A DNA stretch of 64,000 nt, from contig CAITIQ010000668.1 of NCBI GenBank assembly GCA_903892415.1, positions 1 to 64,000 on the forward strand, written 5' to 3'. Positions 25,137 to 34,696 of this stretch are shown in pieces (position 1 is the stretch's first letter; each line of letters begins with the position of its first letter). Made by a program: the position numbers and the translations under genes. Origin of the DNA: an uncultured delta proteobacterium. Lineage in GTDB: Bacteria > Myxococcota_A > Polyangia > Polyangiales > Polyangiaceae. The notes below the pieces were generated by a model, which saw only the letters and a program-made list of their open reading frames with translations, did not search any database and was not told the origin of the DNA.

Positions 25137-25180
25137 CAATTGACCGGAATTCAGTGGCACTGTTCGCCTATGGTCAATTG
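25137..25180. promoter_or_regulatory. separated inverted repeat upstream of protease gene
   Basis: Nine-bp perfect arms, CAATTGACC at 25137-25145 and GGTCAATTG at 25172-25180, lie in the 287-bp gap between the protease and MFS genes, about 80-125 bp upstream of the protease start. Arm centres are about 35 bp apart, a little over three helical turns, which would suit a looping or dimeric repressor. There is no direct evidence of function. Confidence 0.35.
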
Positions 25181-25343
25181 ATTCTGGAACCGTTGATCCA
25201 CCCCATGGAACCTCAAATGCTCGGCGATAAATGACGGCATCCGCGTGAAACGTGAGACCAGTGGGAACTTTCGGTCAGGATAGGTGGATCACGAATGACC
25301 CGCTTTTCCGCCTGGGTTAAACAAACCTCGGCGGCCGCAACCC

Positions 25344-26588
25344 TCAGCCCGGGTCGGCGATGCGCCCCTTGAGAGGCTGTTTCCGCAGCACGTTGACTGC
25401 CCACACCAGGCCAGCAAATTCGAGCGCCGCCGCCGCGAGAAACGGTGCTCCGGGCAGGTGGAGTGCGTTGTTCTCGCTCGCAAACGTTGCAAGCAGATGG
25501 GTACCCAGGAGCGGCCCTATAACTGAGGAGATAGACAACAGACTTGTCATCGCCCCCTGGAGCTCACCTTGCTCCGAAACCGAGACCTCCTGCGTCATTA
25601 GCGATTGAAGAGCCGGATTGCTCAGTCCGCGAATGGAGAACGGGACCAAGATGAGCATCAGCAGCCAACCAAACGGCGCCAACCCCATCGCGGCAAAGCC
25701 AACGGCGCCCATCGTCCCACCAACCAAGATCATACGTCGCTCGCCTAGTCGCGGCTTGATGACACGAATGAGTCCACCCTGAACGAACGCAGTTGATAGG
25801 CCCACAACAGCCAGCGACATACCAACCATGCTGGCCGACCACTGAAACCGCCCTTCAAGATAGAGCGCCCAAACCGATTGGAGAATCTGCTGCGAGAGGT
25901 AGTAACAAAAGACGGTCACCGCTAAGCCACTTACCAGCGGGTTCCGGCGCAGGCGGCTCAATGTTGCGACCGGGTTGGCTTTGCGCCAGTCGAAGGCCCG
26001 CCGGTTCTCCATCGCCAAGGACTCTGGCAAGACGAATAGCCCGTAAAGGAAGTTCACCAGGTTGAGCCCAGCGGCCACAAAGAACGGTAATCGCAGAGCG
26101 ACATTGCCCAATAGCCCGCCAAGCAGCGGGCCGAGGATGAAACCAAAGCCGAAGGCTGCCCCGATCAATCCAAACGACTGAGCGCGCTTTTCGGGAGGAG
26201 TGATGTCTGCGATGTAGGCGGTCGCGGCGGAGAAGCTGGCTCCGGTAAGCCCAGCAATGATTCGCCCCAAAAAGAGCCAGCCCAGCGTCGGAGCAAAGCC
26301 CAGGATGAGGTAGTCCAGACCAGCGCCAAAGAGCGACGAGAGAATGACGCGGCGGCGTCCAACCCGGTCCGAGAGCGCTCCCAGGATTGGAGCGAACACG
26401 AGCTGCATGACAGCGTAGCTCGCCACCAGAAGCCCGTAGGTTGAGGACGTTCGCGAGAGATCCGCATCTTGAAACTGGCCAACCAGACGTGGGGTGATTG
26501 GAATGACCAACCCAATACCAAGCGTGTTCAAGGCCAGCGTTACCAGGATGAACGCGATACTCGCGCGACGTGGTCCCGGGTTCGACAT
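25344..26588 (-). CDS. MFS transporter, TetA/DHA1-like drug exporter
   Basis: A 414-residue major facilitator with about 12 hydrophobic segments. The loop 2-3 signature GALSDRVGRRRVIL (motif A) and GLVIPITPRLVG in TM1 resemble DHA1 proton-coupled exporters of the TetA type. Start ATG 26588 (MSNPGPRR) removes a 27-residue leader foreign to the family and clears the divergent gene. It probably exports a small drug-like compound or endogenous metabolite; substrate unknown. It is monocistronic by spacing and shares a 138-bp divergent region with the esterase-like lipoprotein. Confidence 0.92.
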   Translation of the reverse strand: MSNPGPRRASIAFILVTLALNTLGIGLVIPITPRLVGQFQDADLSRTSSTYGLLVASYAVMQLVFAPILGALSDRVGRRRVILSSLFGAGLDYLILGFAPTLGWLFLGRIIAGLTGASFSAATAYIADITPPEKRAQSFGLIGAAFGFGFILGPLLGGLLGNVALRLPFFVAAGLNLVNFLYGLFVLPESLAMENRRAFDWRKANPVATLSRLRRNPLVSGLAVTVFCYYLSQQILQSVWALYLEGRFQWSASMVGMSLAVVGLSTAFVQGGLIRVIKPRLGERRMILVGGTMGAVGFAAMGLAPFGWLLMLILVPFSIRGLSNPALQSLMTQEVSVSEQGELQGAMTSLLSISSVIGPLLGTHLLATFASENNALHLPGAPFLAAAALEFAGLVWAVNVLRKQPLKGRIADPG

Positions 26589-26726
26589 GCGCCTCTCATA
26601 GCGGATCCACGCGCAAGACGCTGGAATTCCGCGAGGGAGGACTGGCTCAGCAGCGACCCCAGAAGCCAACAGCGACTCAGAGAATCTGACGACCGTCGTA
26701 CTCTGCTACTACTTGGCGCGGTGGTT

Positions 26727-27983
26727 GTGAAAGAGAGGCTGGCCGGCTTCAAGTACCTGATGTTCGCCTTGACGCTGGCCTCGTGCACCCCACCAACCGC
26801 TGAGCGGGTGGGCACCTCCGAGACGGGTTCGTTCCCCGCATCCAGCACGTCCGCTGCGGCTGCGCCGGCCGAACCAGAGGCGTCCGCGGCCCCCAAACCG
26901 GTGTCGATCAAACCCGTGCCTGTTCCGAGCCCGACCTCACTTCCATTCCTACCTTGGGCCGTTGAAAACTGCACGATCGATGCGCTGGCGCCGACGCCCT
27001 ACTCACGGGCCTGGCTTCGCTATCCAAAGCCAGCCGATTGGGTTCGACCGAGCGACCCTACCCCCCTGTACGACTCTCGCATTCCTCCGAAGCCCGGAAG
27101 CATTGCAGCGAAGGAGACAGCGGCTGCGTTGGAGAACGCTTGGTTGCAAAGGCCCGAAAGCCACGTGCTCGATTGCTCGTTCAGACTCTACCCACGAAAG
27201 TGTCCCCACTGCGTCAAACAAGAGAACACTCTCGTTCGCTATGTGGTTTACCTGCCCGCCAAGACTTTTACCGAGCCGAGCCGAGTAAACTCCGTCTTGC
27301 TTATTGTGCCTGGCGGGCACGGCGGAAGAAGTCGCGCATTCCTACGACCGATCAATGGTCTTACTGTTTGGGACAAGGGGTCTGGCGGACTCGATGCCAA
27401 GTCCTTGGCTGATGCCTTCTACTCGGCTTCGCCTGAGGGCGAGCAGTCACTTGTCGTCTCGCTCGAAACCAGCGGCATCCAGCATGGGTCGGGCGCAGTC
27501 GAATACCTTACGTATGATATTGAGCAGCATCTTCGCACAACGTTCCTACCCAGAAACGAGCCTTTGCGTATCGGGGTGGACGGCGTTAGCTCTGGAGCTC
27601 GCGAGATCATTCGGGCGGCCTTCGCAAAGCCGGAGAGCTTCCGAACCATCGGGCTTCATTGCATGGCCTGCGGTGGTATTCACCCCGAACGGCGCCTGCT
27701 TGGTACTCGCAGTGAACTGCTCGAGTTTGCAAAGACACTAGCTCGGGGTCGCGCGCAAGGCCGCTTCGATCTACGCATGAGCATCGGTAGCCGCGATAAC
27801 CAGCTACCTTGCAATCAAGCCTATTGGGAGCTGTTTCGAGAGGCGGGCTTGGTCACTGACTCCGACTCCGACCTATTCCGCGTAGTACCCGGAGCTCTGC
27901 ACGACTTCTTATTTCTAGCTCAGGCGTTTCCTGCGCATTTGCAGTGGCACCTCGAGAAGCTGAGCCAACCAGCTCGCGATTGA
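26727..27983 (+). CDS. esterase-like alpha/beta hydrolase lipoprotein
   Basis: A 418-residue lipoprotein. GTG 26727 gives VKERLAGFKYLMFALTLASC, a good leader with lipobox LASC. A Ser/Ala/Pro tether precedes a folded region resembling esterase D/enterochelin-esterase-like hydrolases: LLIVPGGHGG as oxyanion strand, GVDGVSSGARE as nucleophile elbow (Ser of GVSSG) and GALHDF near the C-terminus as the likely catalytic His. Two CxxC-like Cys pairs (CPHC, CMAC) are uncommon for this fold. A longer ORF from 26469 lacks a signal sequence. Confidence 0.8.
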   Translation: MKERLAGFKYLMFALTLASCTPPTAERVGTSETGSFPASSTSAAAAPAEPEASAAPKPVSIKPVPVPSPTSLPFLPWAVENCTIDALAPTPYSRAWLRYPKPADWVRPSDPTPLYDSRIPPKPGSIAAKETAAALENAWLQRPESHVLDCSFRLYPRKCPHCVKQENTLVRYVVYLPAKTFTEPSRVNSVLLIVPGGHGGRSRAFLRPINGLTVWDKGSGGLDAKSLADAFYSASPEGEQSLVVSLETSGIQHGSGAVEYLTYDIEQHLRTTFLPRNEPLRIGVDGVSSGAREIIRAAFAKPESFRTIGLHCMACGGIHPERRLLGTRSELLEFAKTLARGRAQGRFDLRMSIGSRDNQLPCNQAYWELFREAGLVTDSDSDLFRVVPGALHDFLFLAQAFPAHLQWHLEKLSQPARD

Positions 27984-28011
27984 GCGCATACGTGGTATTG
28001 CCAAGCCGCTA

Positions 28012-29574
28012 TCAGCCTAACGCCATGAGAGGCGGACTCTGTGATAGCCAACGTTTGAGCGTTGATACAAAGCTTGGGTGCTCTTCGGTTACCACTAGCA
28101 CTTCACTCAAGAAGGTCTTGGCGACCTCAACCTGTTTGAGTTGGTTCGTCAGCTCTGCCGCGACAACCAGCAAAATAGCCGCTTGATCGAACTTGTCGCG
28201 CTTACGCTCACGAATCACGTCCGCGGTGCGCGTTGCCGCAGCGATGCGCAAACTACGCACTCGCTCCACAACGTCATCTGCGTTTGCCGGCCTCAACGCT
28301 CGTGCCAGCAGCGGAGCCAAGTCAGGCGTCGGCAGCTCAAAGCCGGGAGCGGTAGGAGCCTTGAAGCCACGCCATTCCAAGGCAACATTGACGGCGTCAC
28401 CCTCGACAGCCCCAAACACCCTACCAAGTCTGGCGCTGACCGCCTTTGTTGCTCTCCGTTCACTCACCGAAACTGCGAGAGCAGAGAAGCAGATGATCGT
28501 CGGGTGGTCATCGTTGTCCCAATCACCGTCGCTGCCGACGAGATCTTCCAAAAGAGCTGACTTGTTACCTGCAAGCGCGTTCGCCAGCGCGGTCATGCGC
28601 CGAGAGAAAGGGATCCGCCCCAACGACTGGAGCCGCACAGCGAGTTCAGCGGCGCTGGGTTCGTTGATGCCTGCGAAAACTGCTAAGCGCTGGACATTCG
28701 GATCCGCCAAGAGACCGTCGCGCGCAGCAGCGACCATCTCCCCGCCGTGATCCAGCCGCGCGTGGAGGACAACCGCGAGGTCGTGGAGCATTGCGCGGCC
28801 GAATGCGTCGGGGAGCTTGCTCGTACCTTCCGCAACAGCCGCGAGCGCGTCGTGCAATTGACCAGCCCGCGTCAGGCGCGAGATCCACTCGCGATAACTC
28901 CCTACGTCGTTGGACTGGCGCGCCAGCCGCGCCAAACCGTCCGTCCCTTCAATCCGCTCGAAGGCCTCACGCACAATGCTGTTATTCGCGGGGCCAATCG
29001 AGCTTTCCGCCTGCTCGAGCGTCGCCTTCGCCCAATCGACCAAAAAGGCATCGAACCCAACAAGCGGCCTTATTGCAGCCTTCTCGAGCAAGGCCAGCGG
29101 CGTGCTCACCCCGCCCAACTCGATCAGACTCTCGACGGCGGCCTGCATTGCCGAGATTCGGTGTGCGTCTTCTTGCTCATAGACCGTCACCAAGTAGCTG
29201 CCCGCAAAGCTCTCAGGCTCACATTCGAATTCGAGATCGAGCAGTGTCTTGATCACGAGTTCATAAACCTTGCGACTTGCCTCAACACGTCCAGCGAGCA
29301 CTTGCCGGCGGGTGCGACGCAGTAGCGCCATCATTTCCGCTGGCACGAACTCTCCACTCTTGCGCGCCGACTTAGCCCATTGTTGGGCATCACTCGCTAG
29401 CTCGCTGTCCTCAGAAAGGAAGGCCACTGACTTGCTCGCCCGCACGGCGAACTCGAGCAAAGAAAGCTGGAACTCCTCACTCGCGTCGCGTGGAAGCGAC
29501 AACCCAAAGGTCGTTAGGAACGAACGCAAAGCCTTCGCGTCCATGGCGCGCACGGCGCCATAGAAGTCGAACAT
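28012..29574 (-). CDS. hypothetical helical-repeat protein
   Basis: A 520-residue cytoplasmic protein that I do not recognise. It is almost entirely Ala/Leu/Glu/Arg-rich helices with repeat-like pairs (for example LTRAGQLHDALAAVAEG), suggesting an alpha-solenoid related to TPR or HEAT repeats. The start is ATG 29574, right after an in-frame TTG. It lies 41 bp after hppD on the same strand, so it could be the last gene of the tyrosine-catabolism transcript, though nothing in it suggests an enzyme. Confidence 0.75.
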   Translation of the reverse strand: MFDFYGAVRAMDAKALRSFLTTFGLSLPRDASEEFQLSLLEFAVRASKSVAFLSEDSELASDAQQWAKSARKSGEFVPAEMMALLRRTRRQVLAGRVEASRKVYELVIKTLLDLEFECEPESFAGSYLVTVYEQEDAHRISAMQAAVESLIELGGVSTPLALLEKAAIRPLVGFDAFLVDWAKATLEQAESSIGPANNSIVREAFERIEGTDGLARLARQSNDVGSYREWISRLTRAGQLHDALAAVAEGTSKLPDAFGRAMLHDLAVVLHARLDHGGEMVAAARDGLLADPNVQRLAVFAGINEPSAAELAVRLQSLGRIPFSRRMTALANALAGNKSALLEDLVGSDGDWDNDDHPTIICFSALAVSVSERRATKAVSARLGRVFGAVEGDAVNVALEWRGFKAPTAPGFELPTPDLAPLLARALRPANADDVVERVRSLRIAAATRTADVIRERKRDKFDQAAILLVVAAELTNQLKQVEVAKTFLSEVLVVTEEHPSFVSTLKRWLSQSPPLMALG

Positions 29575-29618
29575 CAACGGCCTAGTCGGCTCCTCCGCCA
29601 GGGGCTTCTTTGAGGACT

Positions 29619-30776
29619 TCAGGAGGACGCCTTCCCTTCACCCTGCTGCTCCCGCTCGATGCTCTCGAATAAAGCTCGGAAGTTTCCCGCGCCGAAACCT
29701 TTGTCTCCCTTGCGCTGGATGACCTCGTAGAAGAACGGGCCCGCGTCGCGGTTACCGTATAGACCTGCGGCATCCTTGAGGAAGATCTGCAGCAGATATT
29801 GGTTCTCCTTTTCACCATCGACGAGGATGGCTAGCTCCTGGAGCAGGCTGATGGGCTCCTCGATCTGGCGTACGCCAATGCGCTCGAGCCGAGCGGGCAA
29901 CATTTCATAGTAGGAGTCCGGCGTGGGCATAAACTGTACGCCGTGTTCGCGCATTCCGCGCACGGCCGGGATGATGTCAGCAACAGCGAGCGCAACGTGC
30001 TGGACACCGTCACCTCGGTGGTCCTCATTGAAGATGTTGATCTGGGATGCCTTGAAGAAGGGTCGCCAAGGCTCGTTGTTGGCAAACTTGATACCCGACC
30101 CTGGATCCCACATCACCGTAGAGCGAAGTCCAGAACCGTGACTCCGGTCCCCCGCCACGTCATCGGTGTGGAACTGAACGTTCCAATAGCTCTCGAAGCC
30201 CATCACGTGCTCCATCCACAAGAGCGCAGGCTTCATTGTCTGGAAGTTCGAGGTCACGTGGTCAAAGAACTCGATCTTGAACTTATTGCCACCGCCGCGT
30301 GGCTTCTCGTAGGCGACGTAGCCGGGAAAGAGTGGCGCGTAGCCGCGTCGTTCAACGAAGCGGAACGTGGTGTCACCGAACGGCGTAGTGATCGAGAACG
30401 TCCTCAGGGTACCGGCTGCGTCTTTGAAGGTCTGAATGTCATCGATCGGAGTTCCCCCACGTTGGTCGAGCAACCGAAAGACCTTTTCGATGTCCTCCAC
30501 CTCAAACGCGATCGTCCCGATGCCGTCGGGGTGTTTACGTAGGTAACGGTGAGCACGACCGCCTTCGCCGACCGGCTCGGAGCAAATGATATTGCAGTCG
30601 CCTGCCTGAAACAGGACGCTCTTCTGGCGGCCACTTTCCGTTAGCTCCGGGCTGCTTTCCCCAAGCTCGGCAAAGTCCATCATATCGCAGTAAAGCTTTC
30701 TACTGCGTGCGAGATCCTTAACGTAGTAGTGAATGGATTCGACTTTACGTAGACCGAGAGATTCGAGCTTCGACAT
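29619..30776 (-). CDS. hppD: 4-hydroxyphenylpyruvate dioxygenase
   Basis: A 385-residue Fe(II) dioxygenase that converts 4-hydroxyphenylpyruvate to homogentisate, the second step of tyrosine degradation. Two vicinal-oxygen-chelate halves are visible. The C-terminal half carries the metal ligands: His in FFDHVTSN, His in GVQHVAL and Glu in FFYEVIQRKG. GFGAGNFRALFE near the end is the conserved C-terminal helix that gates the active site. Length is in the family's normal range. It follows maiA by 17 bp. Confidence 0.97.
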   Translation of the reverse strand: MSKLESLGLRKVESIHYYVKDLARSRKLYCDMMDFAELGESSPELTESGRQKSVLFQAGDCNIICSEPVGEGGRAHRYLRKHPDGIGTIAFEVEDIEKVFRLLDQRGGTPIDDIQTFKDAAGTLRTFSITTPFGDTTFRFVERRGYAPLFPGYVAYEKPRGGGNKFKIEFFDHVTSNFQTMKPALLWMEHVMGFESYWNVQFHTDDVAGDRSHGSGLRSTVMWDPGSGIKFANNEPWRPFFKASQINIFNEDHRGDGVQHVALAVADIIPAVRGMREHGVQFMPTPDSYYEMLPARLERIGVRQIEEPISLLQELAILVDGEKENQYLLQIFLKDAAGLYGNRDAGPFFYEVIQRKGDKGFGAGNFRALFESIEREQQGEGKASS

Positions 30777-30793
30777 GGTGTCTCCGTTGACGA

Positions 30794-31441
30794 CTAAGCG
30801 GAAAAGTCCGGCTGACGTTCTGGGTGAGCTTTCTGGAACGGCACTAGCTCACACAGACGCTTGTCCAGCGCGACGAGCGTTGGCGTGAGTGAAACATCTG
30901 CCTGAAATCGGCGCGCGCCAAACATCTGCGGCACAAGGAATACGTCGGCCAAGGTGAGCGCATCACCAATGAGGTACTCGCCGCTGAACCGTTTTGCCTC
31001 CGCCTCCAACGCAACCAATCCTCTGTTGATCGCCTCCCGGGCAAAGGCCTTGTCGTCACCGCCAAGGCGTCGAACCTCGGCCATAGTGCCCAAGTTTTGT
31101 AGCGGTTGGATGCCGCTGTTGATGAGCTCCACGCACGAGCGAACCCGGGCACGAGCGACGGCCTCCTTCGGCAATAGGGGTGGGTCGGGCCAGCGCTCGT
31201 TCAGGTACTCGAGGATGGCAACCGATTGGGTCAAACGAACGAGCGCGCCCCCCTCATCAGTCACTTCCAAAACCGGGACCTGCGCCATCGCGTTGAGCTC
31301 GGCCTTGTAGCTCGGCTTATGCTGATCTCCACCGTCCTTCAGCAGATGGATAGGCATGTACTCGAAGGAAAGGCCTTTGACCTCAAGACCGATTCGCACG
31401 CGGTACGAAGCGCTCGAGCGAAAGTAGTTATAGAGCTTCAT
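30794..31441 (-). CDS. maiA: maleylacetoacetate isomerase (GST zeta)
   Basis: A 215-residue glutathione-S-transferase-fold enzyme that isomerises maleylacetoacetate to fumarylacetoacetate using glutathione. The zeta-class active-site signature SSASYRVRI is at residues 9-17, VPVLE and QSVAILEYL form the glutathione site, and the C-terminal helical domain is complete. Its ATG overlaps the fahA stop as ATGA, so the two are translationally coupled. Confidence 0.96.
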   Translation of the reverse strand: MKLYNYFRSSASYRVRIGLEVKGLSFEYMPIHLLKDGGDQHKPSYKAELNAMAQVPVLEVTDEGGALVRLTQSVAILEYLNERWPDPPLLPKEAVARARVRSCVELINSGIQPLQNLGTMAEVRRLGGDDKAFAREAINRGLVALEAEAKRFSGEYLIGDALTLADVFLVPQMFGARRFQADVSLTPTLVALDKRLCELVPFQKAHPERQPDFSA

Positions 31442-32421
31442 CCGCCGGCTCTCGCAACCACCTGATCGATGGTCCCAAAGATGCTTCTTCCGTGCTCGTC
31501 CAGCATCTCGATGGAAATGCGATCCCCCTCCTTCATGAACGGAGTGGATGGCTTACCCTGCTCGATCGTCTCGATCATTCGTCGTTCGGCAAGGCAGGAG
31601 ATGCCGCGCTCACGATCTTCATTGGAGACGGTGCCCGAGCCCAGGATGGTGCCTGCGCCGAACCGACGCGTCTTGGTGATATGGGCGATGAGCTCGTGGA
31701 ACGAGAAGAACATCTCGGGGCCGGCCTCCGGATCCCCAACCAAGGTCCCGTTGAGCGTCGAGCGCAAACGGCGGTGCAGCCGGCCTCCCCGCCAGGCCTC
31801 TCCAAGCTCGTCGGGAGTGACAGCAAACGGGGCAAACGCCGTAGCGGGTTTTGAGGTGAAGAAGCCGAAGCCCTTCTCTAACTCCGCCGGCACCAAATTG
31901 CGTAGCGTCACGTCATTGAGAATCACTACTAGCTTGATGAACTCATGCGCCTTTTCAGCGCTCGTCCCGATTGGGGTGTCCGTCAATATGACCCCGATCT
32001 CCGCCTCGAAATCCAACCCCCATTCGGGATTGACCAATTCAATGTTCGCGCGAGCGCCGAGCAGGTCACTCGAGCCGCCTTGGTAGACCAAGGGATCCGT
32101 GCGAAGCGTCTTGGGTGGCTCAGCGTTGCGTGCCTTGCGCACCAAGATGATGTGATTGATGTATGCGCTGCCATCAACCCACTCGGATGCCCGCGGCAAT
32201 GGTGCTTTGACCTGCGCGAAATCGAGCTGAGTAAGTTCTACTCGCTCGGCCTGCACCTCGACGTCCAGAGCTCGCAAGAGCGGCTCGGTGGAGTGCCAAT
32301 CATCGAGCGCCCGCTGAAGGTTGGGCGCAATGCTTCGGGCCGACGCGAAACGAAGACCGTCCCGATGGACGATGGCGAGCTCTCCGTCCCGCGTACCGTT
32401 CTCAAGAGTAGCTAGACGCAT
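31438..32421 (-). CDS. fahA: fumarylacetoacetate hydrolase (fumarylacetoacetase)
   Basis: A 327-residue member of the bacterial FAH group that splits fumarylacetoacetate to fumarate and acetoacetate, the last step of tyrosine breakdown. Start ATG 32421 gives MRLATLENGTRDGELAIV, the family's standard beginning; an ORF opening at 32559 is over-long. The metal site includes Glu in LDFEAEIGV, and FGFFTSKPATAF and GSGTVSNED are conserved FAH segments. First gene of the fahA-maiA-hppD run. Confidence 0.95.
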   Translation of the reverse strand: MRLATLENGTRDGELAIVHRDGLRFASARSIAPNLQRALDDWHSTEPLLRALDVEVQAERVELTQLDFAQVKAPLPRASEWVDGSAYINHIILVRKARNAEPPKTLRTDPLVYQGGSSDLLGARANIELVNPEWGLDFEAEIGVILTDTPIGTSAEKAHEFIKLVVILNDVTLRNLVPAELEKGFGFFTSKPATAFAPFAVTPDELGEAWRGGRLHRRLRSTLNGTLVGDPEAGPEMFFSFHELIAHITKTRRFGAGTILGSGTVSNEDRERGISCLAERRMIETIEQGKPSTPFMKEGDRISIEMLDEHGRSIFGTIDQVVARAGG

Positions 32422-32483
32422 GCCGAAAACCCTAATCGCAGTTCCGCCAGGTGCCCAGGGGGCGCGTTCAAAACTTTCGCCGA

Positions 32484-33464
32484 CTAGTCCCAGCCTTCCT
32501 TCCGGTACCAGGCTGCCGTAATCCGCGCTCCTTCCTCGAAGGTCACGCTGGGCGACCAACCGAGTTCTGCTCGCGCCCGCGTAGAGTCCACCTTGAAATG
32601 CTGCATGAGAAGCTCAGGGAGCTTCTCGCGGGTGAAGATCATCACCTTATTGGTAACCTTCCCGAACAGTTCCGATCCGGCTGCGGCTGCGTGAACAATC
32701 GGCGTTGGGATGTTGGGGGTGGCCCAAAGACGTTGCCCATACGCATCTGCAATGGCCTGCGCCATGGTCTCGAACGAGTAGCTTTGGCCGTCGTCCAGGA
32801 AGTAGGTCGAGCCAGACGGGACCTCCGCCTCGACCGCTCGAAGGCACGCGTCCGCACAATCAGCTGCGTAGATCAGCGACATCGTCTTCATCGAGCCGCC
32901 CAGACGAAACGCCATTCGTGTCCTTCGCACCATTTGGAAGAACGCGAGGATTTCGTCGTCGCGTGGGCCGTAGATCGCCGGGGGCCGCAAAACGACGATT
33001 GGCACGCGTGACTGCAACTCGAGCAGCGCCCGTTCACCGGAGAGCTTGCTCGCCGAGTAGGGTGTTACCGGATTGGGCGGGTCCGACTCTCGATGGGCCT
33101 TGCCCTCGACGCCAACGCCCATCACGCCTGCCGTGGAGACATGAACGAAGCGCTTGAGCGCTGGGGACTGAGCGAGCACGGAGGTCGCCAGATTCACCGT
33201 GCCATCTCGGTGAACTCGTTCAAACTCGGCCAGACTGCGCGCCTTGATCAAACCAGCACAATGAACCACCGCATCTAGACCACCGAGCCGCCCGTCGAGC
33301 GGCCCATCGACGGCGCCTTCCACCAACTCGACGCCAAGCTCCTTCAGGAAGCGGGTATCACTGGTCTTACGAACGAGACACACCACCTGATGACCAGCAT
33401 TTTTGGCGCGCTCCGCTACGTGAGAGCCGAGGAACCCAGAGCCGCCGGTAACGAGAAGTCGCAT
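32484..33464 (-). CDS. NAD-dependent epimerase/dehydratase, 3beta-HSD-like SDR
   Basis: A 326-residue extended short-chain dehydrogenase. The N-terminal Rossmann motif is TGGSGFLG and the catalytic pair is YSASK, with Ser in VHVSTAG. LRPPAIYGPRD and the C-terminal region resemble the 3-beta-hydroxysteroid dehydrogenase/isomerase and dihydroflavonol reductase branch rather than sugar epimerases. It lies 62 bp upstream of fahA on the same strand, but no link to tyrosine breakdown is evident. With two Rieske oxygenases nearby, a steroid or terpenoid substrate is conceivable (inference). Confidence 0.9.
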   Translation of the reverse strand: MRLLVTGGSGFLGSHVAERAKNAGHQVVCLVRKTSDTRFLKELGVELVEGAVDGPLDGRLGGLDAVVHCAGLIKARSLAEFERVHRDGTVNLATSVLAQSPALKRFVHVSTAGVMGVGVEGKAHRESDPPNPVTPYSASKLSGERALLELQSRVPIVVLRPPAIYGPRDDEILAFFQMVRRTRMAFRLGGSMKTMSLIYAADCADACLRAVEAEVPSGSTYFLDDGQSYSFETMAQAIADAYGQRLWATPNIPTPIVHAAAAGSELFGKVTNKVMIFTREKLPELLMQHFKVDSTRARAELGWSPSVTFEEGARITAAWYRKEGWD

Positions 33465-33574
33465 GGTTCGTTATTGCGAAGCTAGGCCAAGCTGTAAAGC
33501 GCAAGATGCTTCTAGACGAGCGTCGCGCTAGCATGCGCCATGCTTCAGGAGAGTCGATCCACCCGGGCTCCCGC

Positions 33575-34696
33575 ATGAAAGGCAGACCGACCATCATAGT
33601 GGGCGCCGGCCCAGCGGGGCTCGCTGTCGCGGCGAGTCTCAAGGCCTACGGACTACCCTTCGAGATCGTCGAACGGCAAGCCAACGTGGGCGCGTCGTTT
33701 CGCAACCACTACCGCAGGTTGCACCTTCATACAGATAGGGCGCTCTCGTCGCTGCCTTTCCTGCCGTTCCCTGAGCATCTGCCGCGGTGGGTCCCACGAG
33801 CGGAAGTCGTTCGCTACCTCGAGCACTACGCACAACACTTCGACTTGCGCCCGCGTTTCGGTGTCTCGGTGCTCAACATCCGGTCGGATCCTGCGAGCGG
33901 CGTAGTCGTCGAGACGGACCATGGGCCATTGAGCTCTGACTCGGTCGTGATCGCGACTGGTTACAACCGCGTACCCATCATTCCGGATTTTGAAGGCCTA
34001 TCGAGCTTCACTGGCTCGGTGGTGCACAGCTCCAGCTATCTCGATGGTGCTGGCTACCGGGGTCAACGCGTGTTGGTTGTTGGCGCGGGGAATAGCGGGG
34101 CCGAGATCGCGCTCGATCTATGGGAACACGGCGCACATCCGCGACTCCTGGTTCGTGGACCACTGCATGTAATTCCGCGAGAGGTGATGGGCATACCCCT
34201 TCAAAGGCTAACTGTCGCGATGAGCTTCCTGTCTGCCGAGTCGATGGATCTTCTTGCTGCGCCAATCAGCAAGTTCAGCCTCGGCGATCTAACGCCACAC
34301 GGGCTCATTGCGCCCACGCGCGGAGCCGCCGTGATTGCTCGCGACACCGGGCGAATACCCCTGCTCGACGTGGGCACGGTTGCGCTCATTCGCCAAGGCT
34401 TGCTTCCCGTGCTGCCAGCTGTGCGTCGGTTTCACGATACGAGCGTGGAATGCGTGGATGGTCAGACCAGCCCTATCGATGCGGTAGTGCTAGCGACCGG
34501 CTATACAAGCGGACTTAGCGCACTATTGGACAATACGGGGTTGCTTGACGGGAAAGAGCACCCGAAGAAACACGGTACTCGCAGCGATCACGGCGTTTGG
34601 TTCATTGGCTTCTCCAATCCGCAGACAGGCGCCCTACGCGAGATCGCCATTGAGGCCCGGCGAATCGCCAAAGAGATTAAGGAGGCAGCTGCGTGA
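33575..34696 (+). CDS. FMO-like flavin-dependent monooxygenase
   Basis: A 373-residue flavoprotein with two dinucleotide folds: IVGAGPAGLA near residues 8-17 for FAD and VVGAGNSGAE in the middle for NADPH. ATGYxxxxxIP and the layout match the flavin-containing monooxygenase/YUCCA/CzcO group, which forms C4a-hydroperoxyflavin and oxygenates N, S or ketone centres. Start ATG 33575 sits just before the FAD motif; ATG 33533 is possible. Its TGA overlaps the GTG of the Rieske gene (GTGA), so the two are coupled and probably share a pathway. Confidence 0.92.
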   Translation: MKGRPTIIVGAGPAGLAVAASLKAYGLPFEIVERQANVGASFRNHYRRLHLHTDRALSSLPFLPFPEHLPRWVPRAEVVRYLEHYAQHFDLRPRFGVSVLNIRSDPASGVVVETDHGPLSSDSVVIATGYNRVPIIPDFEGLSSFTGSVVHSSSYLDGAGYRGQRVLVVGAGNSGAEIALDLWEHGAHPRLLVRGPLHVIPREVMGIPLQRLTVAMSFLSAESMDLLAAPISKFSLGDLTPHGLIAPTRGAAVIARDTGRIPLLDVGTVALIRQGLLPVLPAVRRFHDTSVECVDGQTSPIDAVVLATGYTSGLSALLDNTGLLDGKEHPKKHGTRSDHGVWFIGFSNPQTGALREIAIEARRIAKEIKEAAA

